Positions 42,927 through 51,579 of a DNA stretch of 64,000 bases are shown here, piece after piece. The stretch covers positions 186,001-250,000 of the forward strand of contig PALD01000069.1 in assembly GCA_002710685.1 (NCBI GenBank), read 5' to 3'. Every line of letters begins with the position of its first letter. Positions within the stretch are counted from its first letter, which is position 1. The notes under the pieces were generated by a model. That model ran no database searches and was not told the DNA's origin. It worked only from the letters and a program-made list of their open reading frames with translations. Both the position numbers and the translations under genes were made by a program. The DNA comes from Cytophagaceae bacterium (GTDB taxonomy: Bacteria; Bacteroidota; Bacteroidia; Flavobacteriales; Flavobacteriaceae).

Positions 42927-44579
42927 GTGATACTTAAAAAAAATATTGACAGGTTCTATATTATATTTCTCTGTCTTGTCTTTATCCTATTGATCATAGG
43001 CCTGGGAAGCTATGGCCTTGCAGAGACAAGTGAAGCCCGGTATGCCGAAATAAGCCGGGAAATGTTTCTTGCGGGAAACTATCTCAATCCAGAATTACTG
43101 GGTATTTACCATTTTCATAAACCTCCCATAACCTACTATATAACGACCCTGGGCTATGGAATTTTTGGGATAAATGAGTTTGGTGCACGTTTTTTTCTTC
43201 AAGTGGCCATAGTGCTTCAGCTGTGGCTGGTTTACAGAATATGCGTTTTACTTTTTGATAATAGAAAAACAGCCTTTATTTCTGGACTGCTCTATTTTTC
43301 AATGTTCATCGTCATCCTTTCTGGCCGCAACCTTACTACAGATGCCTACCTCAATTTATTTATAATGGCATCCATTTATTTTTGGATTCGTTTCATCAAG
43401 GAAAACAGGCCATATCTCATCTATCTATTTTATTGCTTTGCAGGTCTTGCATTGCTCACCAAGGGGCCTGTTGCGGTACTTTTTATTCTTGTTTACACAA
43501 TTACCTTTAGGGTTATCCTAAAAAAGAAGTTCACCCTGACCCTGAACCATATCGCAGGCTTTCTATTATGCCTGGTAATAGGCAGCAGTTGGTATATCAT
43601 CGTGATGGTGGATAACCCCAGCTTATTCAATTATTTCATAAAAAAGCAACTGGTCGCCAGGATGACCTCAGACTCATTTGACCGGGGAAAACCCTTTTGG
43701 TATTATTTTTTGATTATCCTAGAACTGTTGCTTCCCTGGTGGCTGGGCTGTATACCCGGGTTGAAGAAGAAGTGGGCATCCATCAAACACCTTGACGCTC
43801 AAAGTAAGGTACTCCTGTTATCAAGCGTGATACTTTTTGTGCTGTTTTCACTATTTAAAACAAAACTTATACTTTACTTGCTTCCCATATTCTGGATGAT
43901 TGCCATTTTTATAGCGGCAAATCTGGGCAACACATCTTTTATAAGCCGTAAGGTCACTTCCATCACCTTCCTCACGGTGCTGAGCGGTATTTTTATATGG
44001 ATCCTGTTGAACAGGTTCATGGGCCTTGACACCATACATACTTCATATAAAATGTTGCTGGTAGCACTGATTGCCACTTTGGCGGGCTATGTGTTATATT
44101 ACTTTATTGATGGCGGTAAAACGTACAAGCCCGCTATCATGGGTGCATTTTTTAGTGCTGCGGTGCTTTTGATTTCAAATGTTGTCATGGCCGAGAACAG
44201 TTCATTAATCAACTCGACCAGGGAAATAACCAGTTATATGGACAACCTTTCAAATGGTGGGGACAAGACAATCCTGGTTGATGATTATCTTCTATCTTCC
44301 ATTCCCTTTTATTCGGGAGAAACACAGATTACCCTTAAGGGTGGGCACAATACCACGGATAGGGAAACCGAATTTCAAAAGGATGATGCCTGGAAGAAAA
44401 CCTTATGGGACCTTAAGGATGGGGAGACGTTAAAACGTCTGGATTCCATTTCGCGTAAGCGAAATACATACTTGCTTGTACGCAATAAGTATGGCCTTGA
44501 TGAGGGGTTGTCCTTTCTTAAAGATAACCTCAAGAATGTCAAGCGGTATCCCAAATGGACGATTTACTACAATGATTAA
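42927..44579 (+). CDS. ArnT-like GT39 membrane glycosyltransferase
   Basis: This 550-residue polyprenyl-phosphate-sugar-dependent glycosyltransferase has about 12 hydrophobic segments. The first periplasmic loop has the family signature ETSEARYAEISREMF and YHFHKPPITYYIT, the region of catalytic acidic residues in ArnT and PMT enzymes. ArnT moves a cationic amino sugar onto lipid A; the donor here is unknown. The start is a GTG at 42927, because the nearby ATG at 42919 runs into a stop after three codons. It has a regulon promoter, and its stop codon is only 2 bp from the next promoter. Confidence 0.87.
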   Translation: MILKKNIDRFYIIFLCLVFILLIIGLGSYGLAETSEARYAEISREMFLAGNYLNPELLGIYHFHKPPITYYITTLGYGIFGINEFGARFFLQVAIVLQLWLVYRICVLLFDNRKTAFISGLLYFSMFIVILSGRNLTTDAYLNLFIMASIYFWIRFIKENRPYLIYLFYCFAGLALLTKGPVAVLFILVYTITFRVILKKKFTLTLNHIAGFLLCLVIGSSWYIIVMVDNPSLFNYFIKKQLVARMTSDSFDRGKPFWYYFLIILELLLPWWLGCIPGLKKKWASIKHLDAQSKVLLLSSVILFVLFSLFKTKLILYLLPIFWMIAIFIAANLGNTSFISRKVTSITFLTVLSGIFIWILLNRFMGLDTIHTSYKMLLVALIATLAGYVLYYFIDGGKTYKPAIMGAFFSAAVLLISNVVMAENSSLINSTREITSYMDNLSNGGDKTILVDDYLLSSIPFYSGETQITLKGGHNTTDRETEFQKDDAWKKTLWDLKDGETLKRLDSISRKRNTYLLVRNKYGLDEGLSFLKDNLKNVKRYPKWTIYYND

Positions 44580-44580
44580 G

Positions 44581-44614
44581 CTTTAGATTTACTTTAGATT
44601 TTCTTCAAGTTTTA
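44581..44614 (+). promoter_or_regulatory. Regulon promoter 6: CTTTAGA-N4-CTTTAGA
   Basis: Two perfect half-sites lie at 44581-44587 and 44592-44598. A degenerate third, CTTCAAG, lies at 44603-44609, also at 11 bp spacing. AAGTTTTA at 44607-44614 is a weak -7 candidate. It drives the PAP2/methyltransferase pair. Confidence 0.68.
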
Positions 44615-44690
44615 AATAGATTCAATGGTCACCTTTGGGGCATAAATCAATGCCCATGGATGAACTGCTACTTAACTTAATCTATTTTTA

Positions 44691-45278
44691 ATGTTATCTT
44701 TTTTACAAGATTTTAAATCTTCAATTGCCATACTGGCAATTACCCTTACGATATGCAGTTCACAAGTTGCCGTTGCCCAAGGTACCGCGGAGACGAAACC
44801 CAAGATAGGTACTACTCAAAAACTGGGTGATATCATACTTGTGGGCCTGCCCGCCGCCGCCCTGGGGACCAGCTTGATAATAGGCGATGAGCAGGGGGCA
44901 TGGCAGTTTACAAAAGGGCTGCTGCTTACTACGGGTATAACCTATGGATTAAAGTACAGCATCAACAAGACCCGTCCAGATTATAGTAATGATAATGCGT
45001 TTCCATCAGGGCATACCTCGACCGTATTTCACAGTGCCGGTTATATACATCGCCGTTATGGTTTTAAATACAGCGTGCCCGCATATGTATTAGCTGGGTT
45101 TACGGCTGCAAGCAGGATAGATTCAAAAAAGCATGATATCCTTGATGTGACCGCTGGGGCGATAATAGGGCTGGGAAGTAACCTTTTATTTACCACTCCA
45201 TATCAAAGGGAACATATCATGCTAACGTATTCTTCTAACAAGAATATGCATGCGATAGGATTACTGTATAAATTTTAA
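44691..45278 (+). CDS. PAP2-family membrane phosphatase
   Basis: This 195-residue protein has an N-terminal signal or signal-anchor (to about AVAQ) and the three PAP2 motifs. KYSINKTRP matches KX6RP, PSGH is in NAFPSGHTSTVFHS, and SRIDSKKHDILD matches SRX5HX3D. These supply the catalytic His pair. Family members remove phosphate from lipids, including undecaprenyl diphosphate and lipid A. Its coupling with an ICMT-like methyltransferase, 4 bp downstream, and control by the envelope regulon suggest lipid A dephosphorylation, which lowers surface charge. Substrate is inferred. Confidence 0.9.
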   Translation: MLSFLQDFKSSIAILAITLTICSSQVAVAQGTAETKPKIGTTQKLGDIILVGLPAAALGTSLIIGDEQGAWQFTKGLLLTTGITYGLKYSINKTRPDYSNDNAFPSGHTSTVFHSAGYIHRRYGFKYSVPAYVLAGFTAASRIDSKKHDILDVTAGAIIGLGSNLLFTTPYQREHIMLTYSSNKNMHAIGLLYKF

Positions 45279-45282
45279 CCTT

Positions 45283-46032
45283 ATGGCACTACAAACAGAA
45301 TTACGGAAACAAGGGGATTATCTTTTTAAGAATCGTAGCCATCTACCCATCATCTTTTTAATTACTGGTTTATGTGTATTTATATATGGTAAAATGGGAG
45401 GCCAAACCATGATAAATGCCCTATCGACAGAATATTATAGATTTATCTGCCTGGGTATCTGCTTACTGGGCCTTGCCATAAGGGTATTGACGGTAGGCCA
45501 CACGCCAAAAAATACCTCCGGGCGCAATACTTGCCAGGGGCAGGTTGCATCACAGATCAATACCACGGGCATGTATTCATTATTGAGACATCCCCTTTAC
45601 CTGGGCAATTTCTTTATGTGGTTAGGTGTGGCCATGCTTACTGAGAACTTGTGGTTTGCCGTGTCATTCATATTTCTATATGGACTATATTATGAAAGGA
45701 TAATGTATGCTGAAGAAGCTTTTCTTGTTGAGAAATTTGGCAGTGCCTATCTAGAATGGGCGGGTAGGACGCCAGCATTTTTACCCAATCCAAAGAATTA
45801 CCGTAAGCCCAAATATCCCTTTTGTATCGTGAAGGTCTTAAAAAAGGAAAAAAATGGACTTGCTGCAATTTTCTTACTGTTCTGGATATTTGACCTTGCA
45901 GGAAATAGTGCCTTGAGTAAACACCTGGTAATAGTCTATGATTTTTGGTTTTATGCTGCAGCCAGCACATGTGTCATCTATTTGCTTTTAAAGGTCATCA
46001 AAAAGAAGAACCTTCTAAGGGAAAGGAATTGA
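45283..46032 (+). CDS. ICMT/PEMT-like membrane methyltransferase (LmtA-like candidate)
   Basis: This 249-residue membrane protein has about six hydrophobic segments. SLLRHPLYLGNFFMWLG and YYERIMYAEEAFLVEKFGSAYLEWAGRTPAFLP are the SAM-binding and catalytic signature of the isoprenylcysteine methyltransferase-like fold. In Leptospira an enzyme of this fold (LmtA) methylates the lipid A 1-phosphate. Next to a PAP2 phosphatase and an ArnT-like transferase, a phosphate-capping role on lipid A is plausible. The C-terminus ends in a highly basic tail (KKKNLLRERN). Confidence 0.8.
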   Translation: MALQTELRKQGDYLFKNRSHLPIIFLITGLCVFIYGKMGGQTMINALSTEYYRFICLGICLLGLAIRVLTVGHTPKNTSGRNTCQGQVASQINTTGMYSLLRHPLYLGNFFMWLGVAMLTENLWFAVSFIFLYGLYYERIMYAEEAFLVEKFGSAYLEWAGRTPAFLPNPKNYRKPKYPFCIVKVLKKEKNGLAAIFLLFWIFDLAGNSALSKHLVIVYDFWFYAAASTCVIYLLLKVIKKKNLLRERN

Positions 46033-46238
46033 GTGCATTAAAACCAAATCTCATTGAAAACTAAAAAAATGACTATTAGATAGTGAAATGGATTCAGAAG
46101 CTAATAAAAATGATTTGAACTTTTAACATTTGATATGAAGAAATATTTATTATTAACTATGCAGGGTGGCTAGTATTTAATATTCTAAGATTTGTCTAGC
46201 TATACATTTAAAATCAAAATTATTTTCTTTTATATATG

Positions 46239-46832
46239 TTATCCAATCAATCTCCAGTTCAATTTCTTAAAAAGAACAAACAGTATTAATGGATTATCTT
46301 TAAAACCTTCCCTTATTTTTTGAAAAGCTATTCTCATTTGTGCTTCAACAGTCTTAATGGATATATTAAGTTTGATTGCAATTTCTCTATATTTAAGGCC
46401 ATCCATCTTGTTGAGCAGGAGAATCTCCTTGCACTTTTCAGGTAATGTTTCAATAATTGCTTTTAGTTTTTCCAAACGCTTTTCCAAGTGGTCATCTTCA
46501 CCTATTTTATCTTCTAGGCTTTCCAACACTAATTCTTCAATGTAAATAGATCCTTGCTTTTTATTTTTTCTGTATTCATCAATGAATATGTTGTAGGCCA
46601 TCTTGAATAAGAGGCTTTTTGCATGTCCATCAATTTTTAGCTTTTTTCTTTTTTTCCAAAATTTGATAAAGCTTTTCTGGGCAATGTCCTCAGATTGCAT
46701 TACATCATTTGTAAATGTGTTCACATACAAGACCAGTGCCTCATAATACCTTCTAAAAAATATTTGAAAGGCCATCCTATCGTTTTTGATAATGGCCTTA
46801 ACTAAATCGCTGTCTTCTTTCATTGGCTCCAA
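46239..46832 (-). CDS. ECF RNA polymerase sigma factor (FecI-like)
   Basis: This 197-residue sigma factor has region 2 (about residues 15-85, with SEDIAQKSFIKFWKKRKKL) and region 4 (about 120-180, LPEKCKEILLLNKMDGLKYREIAIKLNISIKTVEAQMRIAFQKIRE). It is divergent from a fecR-like gene across 89 bp, the normal arrangement for STN-type TonB receptors. It is expected to drive fecR and the susC operon through the ECF-type promoter at 46872-46901. The C-terminal tail is short and hydrophobic. The 206 bp between this gene and the convergent methyltransferase gene hold no recognisable gene. Confidence 0.92.
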   Translation of the reverse strand: MEPMKEDSDLVKAIIKNDRMAFQIFFRRYYEALVLYVNTFTNDVMQSEDIAQKSFIKFWKKRKKLKIDGHAKSLLFKMAYNIFIDEYRKNKKQGSIYIEELVLESLEDKIGEDDHLEKRLEKLKAIIETLPEKCKEILLLNKMDGLKYREIAIKLNISIKTVEAQMRIAFQKIREGFKDNPLILFVLFKKLNWRLIG

Positions 46833-46871
46833 TCAATCATTAAAACAAAGATTAAAAAATATTAAAAACCT

Positions 46872-46901
46872 TTAAGGGTTTTTTAAAGGTTTATCGTAAT
46901 A
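46872..46901 (+). promoter_or_regulatory. ECF-type promoter of the first fecR: TTAAGGGT ... CGTAATA
   Basis: TTAAGGG (46872-46878) and CGTAATA (46895-46901) are the proposed -35 and -10 elements. The identical spacing and near-identical boxes recur before the second fecR at 61996-62025. It lies 20 bp before the fecR start. Confidence 0.6.
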
Positions 46902-46921
46902 GGGATAAAATAAGCAGAGAG

Positions 46922-48040
46922 TTGGAAGAATTGATCATAAAATTTTTGAATAAAGAGATTTCTGTTGAAGAATTGGGAATACTTGAAAACAAATTGAAAA
47001 GCGATTTGGCATATCGTAAAATATTCAAGGATTACACAGGTGTAAAATATGACATTGATGCCCAGTTTCTCCAGTTGGATAAAGAATCCGCTTTCAAGCG
47101 TATGGAAAAACAAATTTCAAAAAACAGGATAGACTGGCGTACTGTATATAAATATGCTGCTATATTGATTGTCTTGCTAGGGGTTTTCTCTGTCCTGAAA
47201 AGTTCACTATTAAAAACCAATCATGAAATTCCCGCACCCATCAATCAAAATGTTATACTTGACCTGGGCAATGGTGATGTAGAAATCATAGGCGGAACAC
47301 CTCAAAAAATTGTCACAGGTAATGATGGGGTTGCAATCTTGAAGAATACAGGGAGTGAACTTATTTACCAGGACTCAATACCCACAACTAGCCTACAGTA
47401 TAATATATTATCGATACCTAACGGTAAGAAATTCAGTATCGTTTTGTCTGAAGGGACGAAGATTACCTTGAATTCAGGTTCATCGATTAAATATCCCGTG
47501 CAATTTTTAAGTGAAGGCAGTAGGGATGTGTATGTTGAAGGAGAAGCTTTTTTTGAAGTATCACATGACAAGAATAGGCCATTTAAAGTTCATACAGATT
47601 TTTCTACCGTTACGGTACTGGGAACCAAGTTCAATGTAAATAATTATGGAGAGAATGGTAAAATTTCTGTAACACTGGTAAATGGAAAGGTAAGCTTTCA
47701 AAGCTTACAAAAAGATGATAAGGAAATTGAACTATTGCCAGGATTTCAAGGCATATTAGATAAATCCAGTGGTAGAATTGCCCAGCATTGGGTAAATACT
47801 TCAATCCATACGGCATGGATGAATGATGAGCTTGTCTTTAAAGAGGAAAAGTTTGAAAATATAATTAGGACACTTGAACGGTTTTATAATGTTCCCATTA
47901 CGGTAGACAATAAAAAATTAGCAAATGAAAAATTTATTGCCAGTTTTAAAAACAAGACATTAGAAGAAGTCCTAACTTATTTTGCTGATGCTTATCAGTT
48001 AGATTATACGGTGAAGGACGGTAAAATAACAATTAAATAA
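46922..48040 (+). CDS. FecR-family anti-sigma factor / signal transducer (module 1)
   Basis: This 372-residue inner-membrane protein has a cytosolic N-terminal anti-sigma region (about residues 1-75), one TM helix (about 77-97, YKYAAILIVLLGVFSVL), and a periplasmic FecR domain. The periplasmic part includes LPDGS-equivalent VLSEGTKITLNSGSSIKYPV, VYVEGEAFFEVSHDKNRPFKV and VLGTKFNVNNYGENG. A C-terminal STN-contact domain follows (LERFYNVPITVDNKKLANEKFIASF). The start is TTG: an in-frame stop lies 12 bp upstream and no ATG fits. It relays receptor occupancy from the downstream STN-containing SusC to the divergent sigma factor. Confidence 0.9.
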   Translation: MEELIIKFLNKEISVEELGILENKLKSDLAYRKIFKDYTGVKYDIDAQFLQLDKESAFKRMEKQISKNRIDWRTVYKYAAILIVLLGVFSVLKSSLLKTNHEIPAPINQNVILDLGNGDVEIIGGTPQKIVTGNDGVAILKNTGSELIYQDSIPTTSLQYNILSIPNGKKFSIVLSEGTKITLNSGSSIKYPVQFLSEGSRDVYVEGEAFFEVSHDKNRPFKVHTDFSTVTVLGTKFNVNNYGENGKISVTLVNGKVSFQSLQKDDKEIELLPGFQGILDKSSGRIAQHWVNTSIHTAWMNDELVFKEEKFENIIRTLERFYNVPITVDNKKLANEKFIASFKNKTLEEVLTYFADAYQLDYTVKDGKITIK

Positions 48041-48051
48041 TTAAAAAAAAC

Positions 48052-48084
48052 AACCGGAAAATGAGGCAACATTTTCCGGTTTAA
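48052..48084 (+). terminator. Strong hairpin between fecR and susC (module 1)
   Basis: Perfect 12-bp arms AACCGGAAAATG (48052-48063) and CATTTTCCGGTT (48070-48081) flank an AGGCAA loop. A short T stretch follows. It could be a partial terminator or attenuator that sets the fecR:susC ratio. Confidence 0.75.
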
Positions 48085-48131
48085 TCAAAGACCACTCGAT
48101 AAAAAGTAAATCTCTAACACACATTAAAAGT

Positions 48132-51100
48132 ATGAAAAGACTTCTATTCTCAAGAAGGAAAGAATCTCCTTTTTTAAAATTCGATTTAAAAATGAGGTTA
48201 ACAACCCTTATTCTGCTGGTGGCCATTGGCTCACATGCAAACCCAGGATTAGCTCAAAAAAAAATCTCACTATCGGTTGATAATATGTCAATAGGAGAAT
48301 TAATCAATCAAATAGAGCTCAACAGCGATTATCGTTTTATAGGTAATACGAAAGATGTGGATTTATCAAGAAAAGTTTCACTGAACGTCAAAAATGAGGC
48401 TGTGGTGAATGTTCTGGAAAAGGTTTTTAAAAATACATCCACGATCTATAAAATTAAAGACAGCCAGATAATCTTAATAAAAAAATCATCTCCACCAAAT
48501 ATTATAGCCAGGCTTTTTTATAATCAAAGCATGATTACAGGGCTTGTTAAAGATAACAATGGGGTGCCTATGATGGGAGTGACTGTGCGGGTTCAAGGTA
48601 GCAATATTGGTGTCGCAACTGATGAGGACGGTAAATATGCAATAAATGCTGAAATTGGTGATGTCCTGCTTTTCTCGTATGTGGGTTTTGAAACTAAATT
48701 TCAGGAGATAAAAGATGCAGTTGAAATTAATGTTAATCTCAATCCTACCACAAATAATCTTGACGAGGTTGTTCTTGTGGGTTATGGTTCTACAAAAAAA
48801 AGAGACTTAACAGGTACAGTGAACACGGTAAAATCTTCTGAAATCGAGCAAATTGAAAGTCAAACCATTGATCAGTCAATAGCTGGTAGAGCATCTGGTG
48901 TCTATGTTAATTCAATAAGTGGTCAACCTGGTGCGGGTGCAATTGTTCATATACGTGGATTAAGTGCATTACGAGGAGATAACCAACCTTTGTATGTGGT
49001 AGATGGTATTCCTATAATAATAAATCCTGTATTTAATGAAGAAGGTTTAGGGACATTTGGGAGCCGTGAAAATCCACTATTAGCTATTAGTCCTAATGAT
49101 GTAGAACGTATAGATATTTTAAAAGATGCCTCGGCAGCTGCGATTTACGGATCACGGGCAGCTAATGGTGTCATATTAATTACAACTAAAAAAGGTAAAA
49201 GAAATCAAAAGCCAAAATTTAGTTTTTTAGTAAAATCAACAATTTCCAATCCTACTAATTATTGGGATGTTCTTTCTACAGATAAATACAGAGAATTTGT
49301 AACCCAGAATGCCCAGAATCGTGTTGATGCAGGTTCACCTGGAGCATACGATGACTCTATATTAAATAATCCAGATACTTTTTTTGGCAATACAAATACT
49401 GACTGGCAAAAAGAGGTAACTAACAAGAATGCTTTATGGAATGATTATCGTTTTGGGTTTAATGGAGGTACTCAAGATTTAAATTACTTAGTATCATTAG
49501 GGGTAAGCAATCAAGAAGGTGTAATAATAGGAAGTAAACTTAATCGCTACAGTCTTAGTACTAATCTTGATGCAAATGTTTCAAGAACTATAAAGACCGG
49601 TATTTCGTTAAACTATAATTATACAGTGAATAAATCATCGGGAATTAGAGGATTACAACAAAGTGCCAGTTTTAGGCCAGATGTAGGAGTATATGATGGA
49701 AATGGGCAGTATACAACAGTACCAGCTCAAGGAGGTACTTTAGGGGCAAATGTATTTGCCAGAAATCCTGTAGGTGGAAACGGTCTTGCGACAAACTCTC
49801 GAATAGGTCAATATTTATTTGGATCTATTTACGGGGAAATTAAAATTATAGAAGCATTAAATTTTAAATCTCAAATAAGTATTTCTTTAGGTAATGATCG
49901 TACTTCAAATTTTCTACCATCTTTTGCAGATGATGCTTTAAGCAGTAATCTTATTACAGCAGTTTTGGATAAACAGAGAAATGATAGTTACGCAACTGTA
50001 TTTAGTAATACTTTAAACTATAACAAAGAATTTCTAGGAGGTCATAGGCTAGATGCGGTTGTGGGTATTTCTTGGGATAGAAATCGCAACGATTTAGAAT
50101 CTCAAACCTATGCAGGCTTTCCAGATGATTTTATTCTAACCAATATAGGCTCAGCTCAACGAGTTAATAATTTTTCAAGTGAGGCCATTGAAGGAGCATT
50201 AAATTCAGTTTTTGGACGTTTCAATTATAATTATAAAGATCGATATCTAGCTACATTTACTGCACGTAGAGATGGTTCCACAAAGTTTGGCCCTAACAAT
50301 AAATACGGCTTTTTTCCCTCTGGGGCATTAGCCTGGAATATTCATAATGAAGATTTTTTTGATTCCTCAACTATAAATCAATTAAAAATAAGGACTTCTT
50401 TAGGTAGGACAGGTAATGATAATTTAGCCTCATTCACCTATTTAGCCTACATGTCTTCACTTGCTAGTCAACTTTCTTTTTATGGTAATAACAATGGAAT
50501 TGTTATTACTGGATTACCCAATTCTGATATCAGGTGGGAGGAGACAGACCAATTAGATATTGGAGCTGAGTTTAGTTTACTCAATAGCCGAATTAATGGG
50601 GAAATAGTGTATTATGAAAAAAATACATCTGGTATAATTTTATATAGCCCATTACCATCAGAAAGTGGTTTTGGATCATTTAATGCTAACGTTGCAGATG
50701 TAAGTAATAATGGTTGGGAGATAAGTCTTAGTGGAGATATTCTTCAAAGCAAAAAAATAAATTGGAATTCTTCTTTTAATATCTCTTTCCCTAAGGGTAA
50801 GGTAGAAAACTTATATGGTTCTACTATTTATAGGGACGGTAGAACCCCTTCAGTAGTAGAAGGGTACCCCATTGGGGTTATCACGGGATATGACAAGATA
50901 GGAATCGCGCAAACACAGTCAGAAATTGAAGCCTTGGATAATGAGGCACCCGGGGGAAAATATTATTCAGGTTTATCGCAACCAGGAGATTATATATACA
51001 GAGATGTGGATGGAGATGGTAGAATAACCACTAATGACCGTACGGTAATAGGAAATATCAATCCAGATTATTATGGTGGTTGGAATAACACTTTGACTTA

Positions 51101-51569
51101 TAAGAATTTAGATTTAAATTTTAATTTTCAATTTGCTCAAGTACAAGACCGTCAGCTTTCAAATAGTTTTAGGACTTGGGTTGACGAATACAGAAATCCT
51201 TTTAGAAATACCATATCAATTGTAAATGATACTTGGACACCAGATAATCCTGATGCAAGATATGGACGACTGGGGACTGCCTTTGAAACCTTCAGTAGCA
51301 CTTATGTAAGTGACGCTTCATACGTAAGGTTAAAGTCAGCATCCATTGGCTATAAATTTCCAGAAAAATGGCTGGATAAATTTAGTTTGACAGCAGCAAA
51401 GATTACATTGTCAGGAAATAATCTCTTTACGATTACAAATTATCTGGGCCTAGATCCTGAGTCAATCAGTAAACCAAGAGGAGGTCAAACCACAGACTTG
51501 ATTAGGGATGAGGGATATACTTACCCTATTACAAGAACATTCACGTTGGGTTTAAATGTTAATTTTTAA
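48132..51569 (+). CDS. SusC-type TonB-dependent receptor with STN signalling domain (module 1)
   Basis: This 1145-residue receptor has an extended signal region (cleavage near LAQ, residue 41). The STN domain (about 45-120, ISLSVDNMSIGELINQIELNSDYRF...SQIILIKK) talks to FecR. The carboxypeptidase-regulatory-like domain follows (about 136-212), then the plug with VVLVGYGSTKKRDLTGTVNTV, QPLYVVDGIPI and ILKDASAAAIYGSRAANGVILITTKKG, then the barrel. From roughly 49200 onward the coding sequence is markedly more AT-rich than the genes of regions 1-3. The gene overlaps the longest reading of the susD gene, but the likely susD start lies 10 bp downstream of the stop. Ligand is unknown; downstream genes suggest peptides. 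Confidence 0.95.
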   Translation: MKRLLFSRRKESPFLKFDLKMRLTTLILLVAIGSHANPGLAQKKISLSVDNMSIGELINQIELNSDYRFIGNTKDVDLSRKVSLNVKNEAVVNVLEKVFKNTSTIYKIKDSQIILIKKSSPPNIIARLFYNQSMITGLVKDNNGVPMMGVTVRVQGSNIGVATDEDGKYAINAEIGDVLLFSYVGFETKFQEIKDAVEINVNLNPTTNNLDEVVLVGYGSTKKRDLTGTVNTVKSSEIEQIESQTIDQSIAGRASGVYVNSISGQPGAGAIVHIRGLSALRGDNQPLYVVDGIPIIINPVFNEEGLGTFGSRENPLLAISPNDVERIDILKDASAAAIYGSRAANGVILITTKKGKRNQKPKFSFLVKSTISNPTNYWDVLSTDKYREFVTQNAQNRVDAGSPGAYDDSILNNPDTFFGNTNTDWQKEVTNKNALWNDYRFGFNGGTQDLNYLVSLGVSNQEGVIIGSKLNRYSLSTNLDANVSRTIKTGISLNYNYTVNKSSGIRGLQQSASFRPDVGVYDGNGQYTTVPAQGGTLGANVFARNPVGGNGLATNSRIGQYLFGSIYGEIKIIEALNFKSQISISLGNDRTSNFLPSFADDALSSNLITAVLDKQRNDSYATVFSNTLNYNKEFLGGHRLDAVVGISWDRNRNDLESQTYAGFPDDFILTNIGSAQRVNNFSSEAIEGALNSVFGRFNYNYKDRYLATFTARRDGSTKFGPNNKYGFFPSGALAWNIHNEDFFDSSTINQLKIRTSLGRTGNDNLASFTYLAYMSSLASQLSFYGNNNGIVITGLPNSDIRWEETDQLDIGAEFSLLNSRINGEIVYYEKNTSGIILYSPLPSESGFGSFNANVADVSNNGWEISLSGDILQSKKINWNSSFNISFPKGKVENLYGSTIYRDGRTPSVVEGYPIGVITGYDKIGIAQTQSEIEALDNEAPGGKYYSGLSQPGDYIYRDVDGDGRITTNDRTVIGNINPDYYGGWNNTLTYKNLDLNFNFQFAQVQDRQLSNSFRTWVDEYRNPFRNTISIVNDTWTPDNPDARYGRLGTAFETFSSTYVSDASYVRLKSASIGYKFPEKWLDKFSLTAAKITLSGNNLFTITNYLGLDPESISKPRGGQTTDLIRDEGYTYPITRTFTLGLNVNF

Positions 51570-51579
51570 AAAAAAAACA

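Noticed and set aside
46135..46173. Short frame of 12 residues (MKKYLLLTMQGG) in the gap before the sigma gene
   Set aside because: Too short and without support; it may be a degraded leader but nothing shows it is a gene.
51556..51579. Start of the susD gene inside susC
   Set aside because: The extension adds eight residues ahead of a complete lipoprotein leader; the ATG at 51580 is better.
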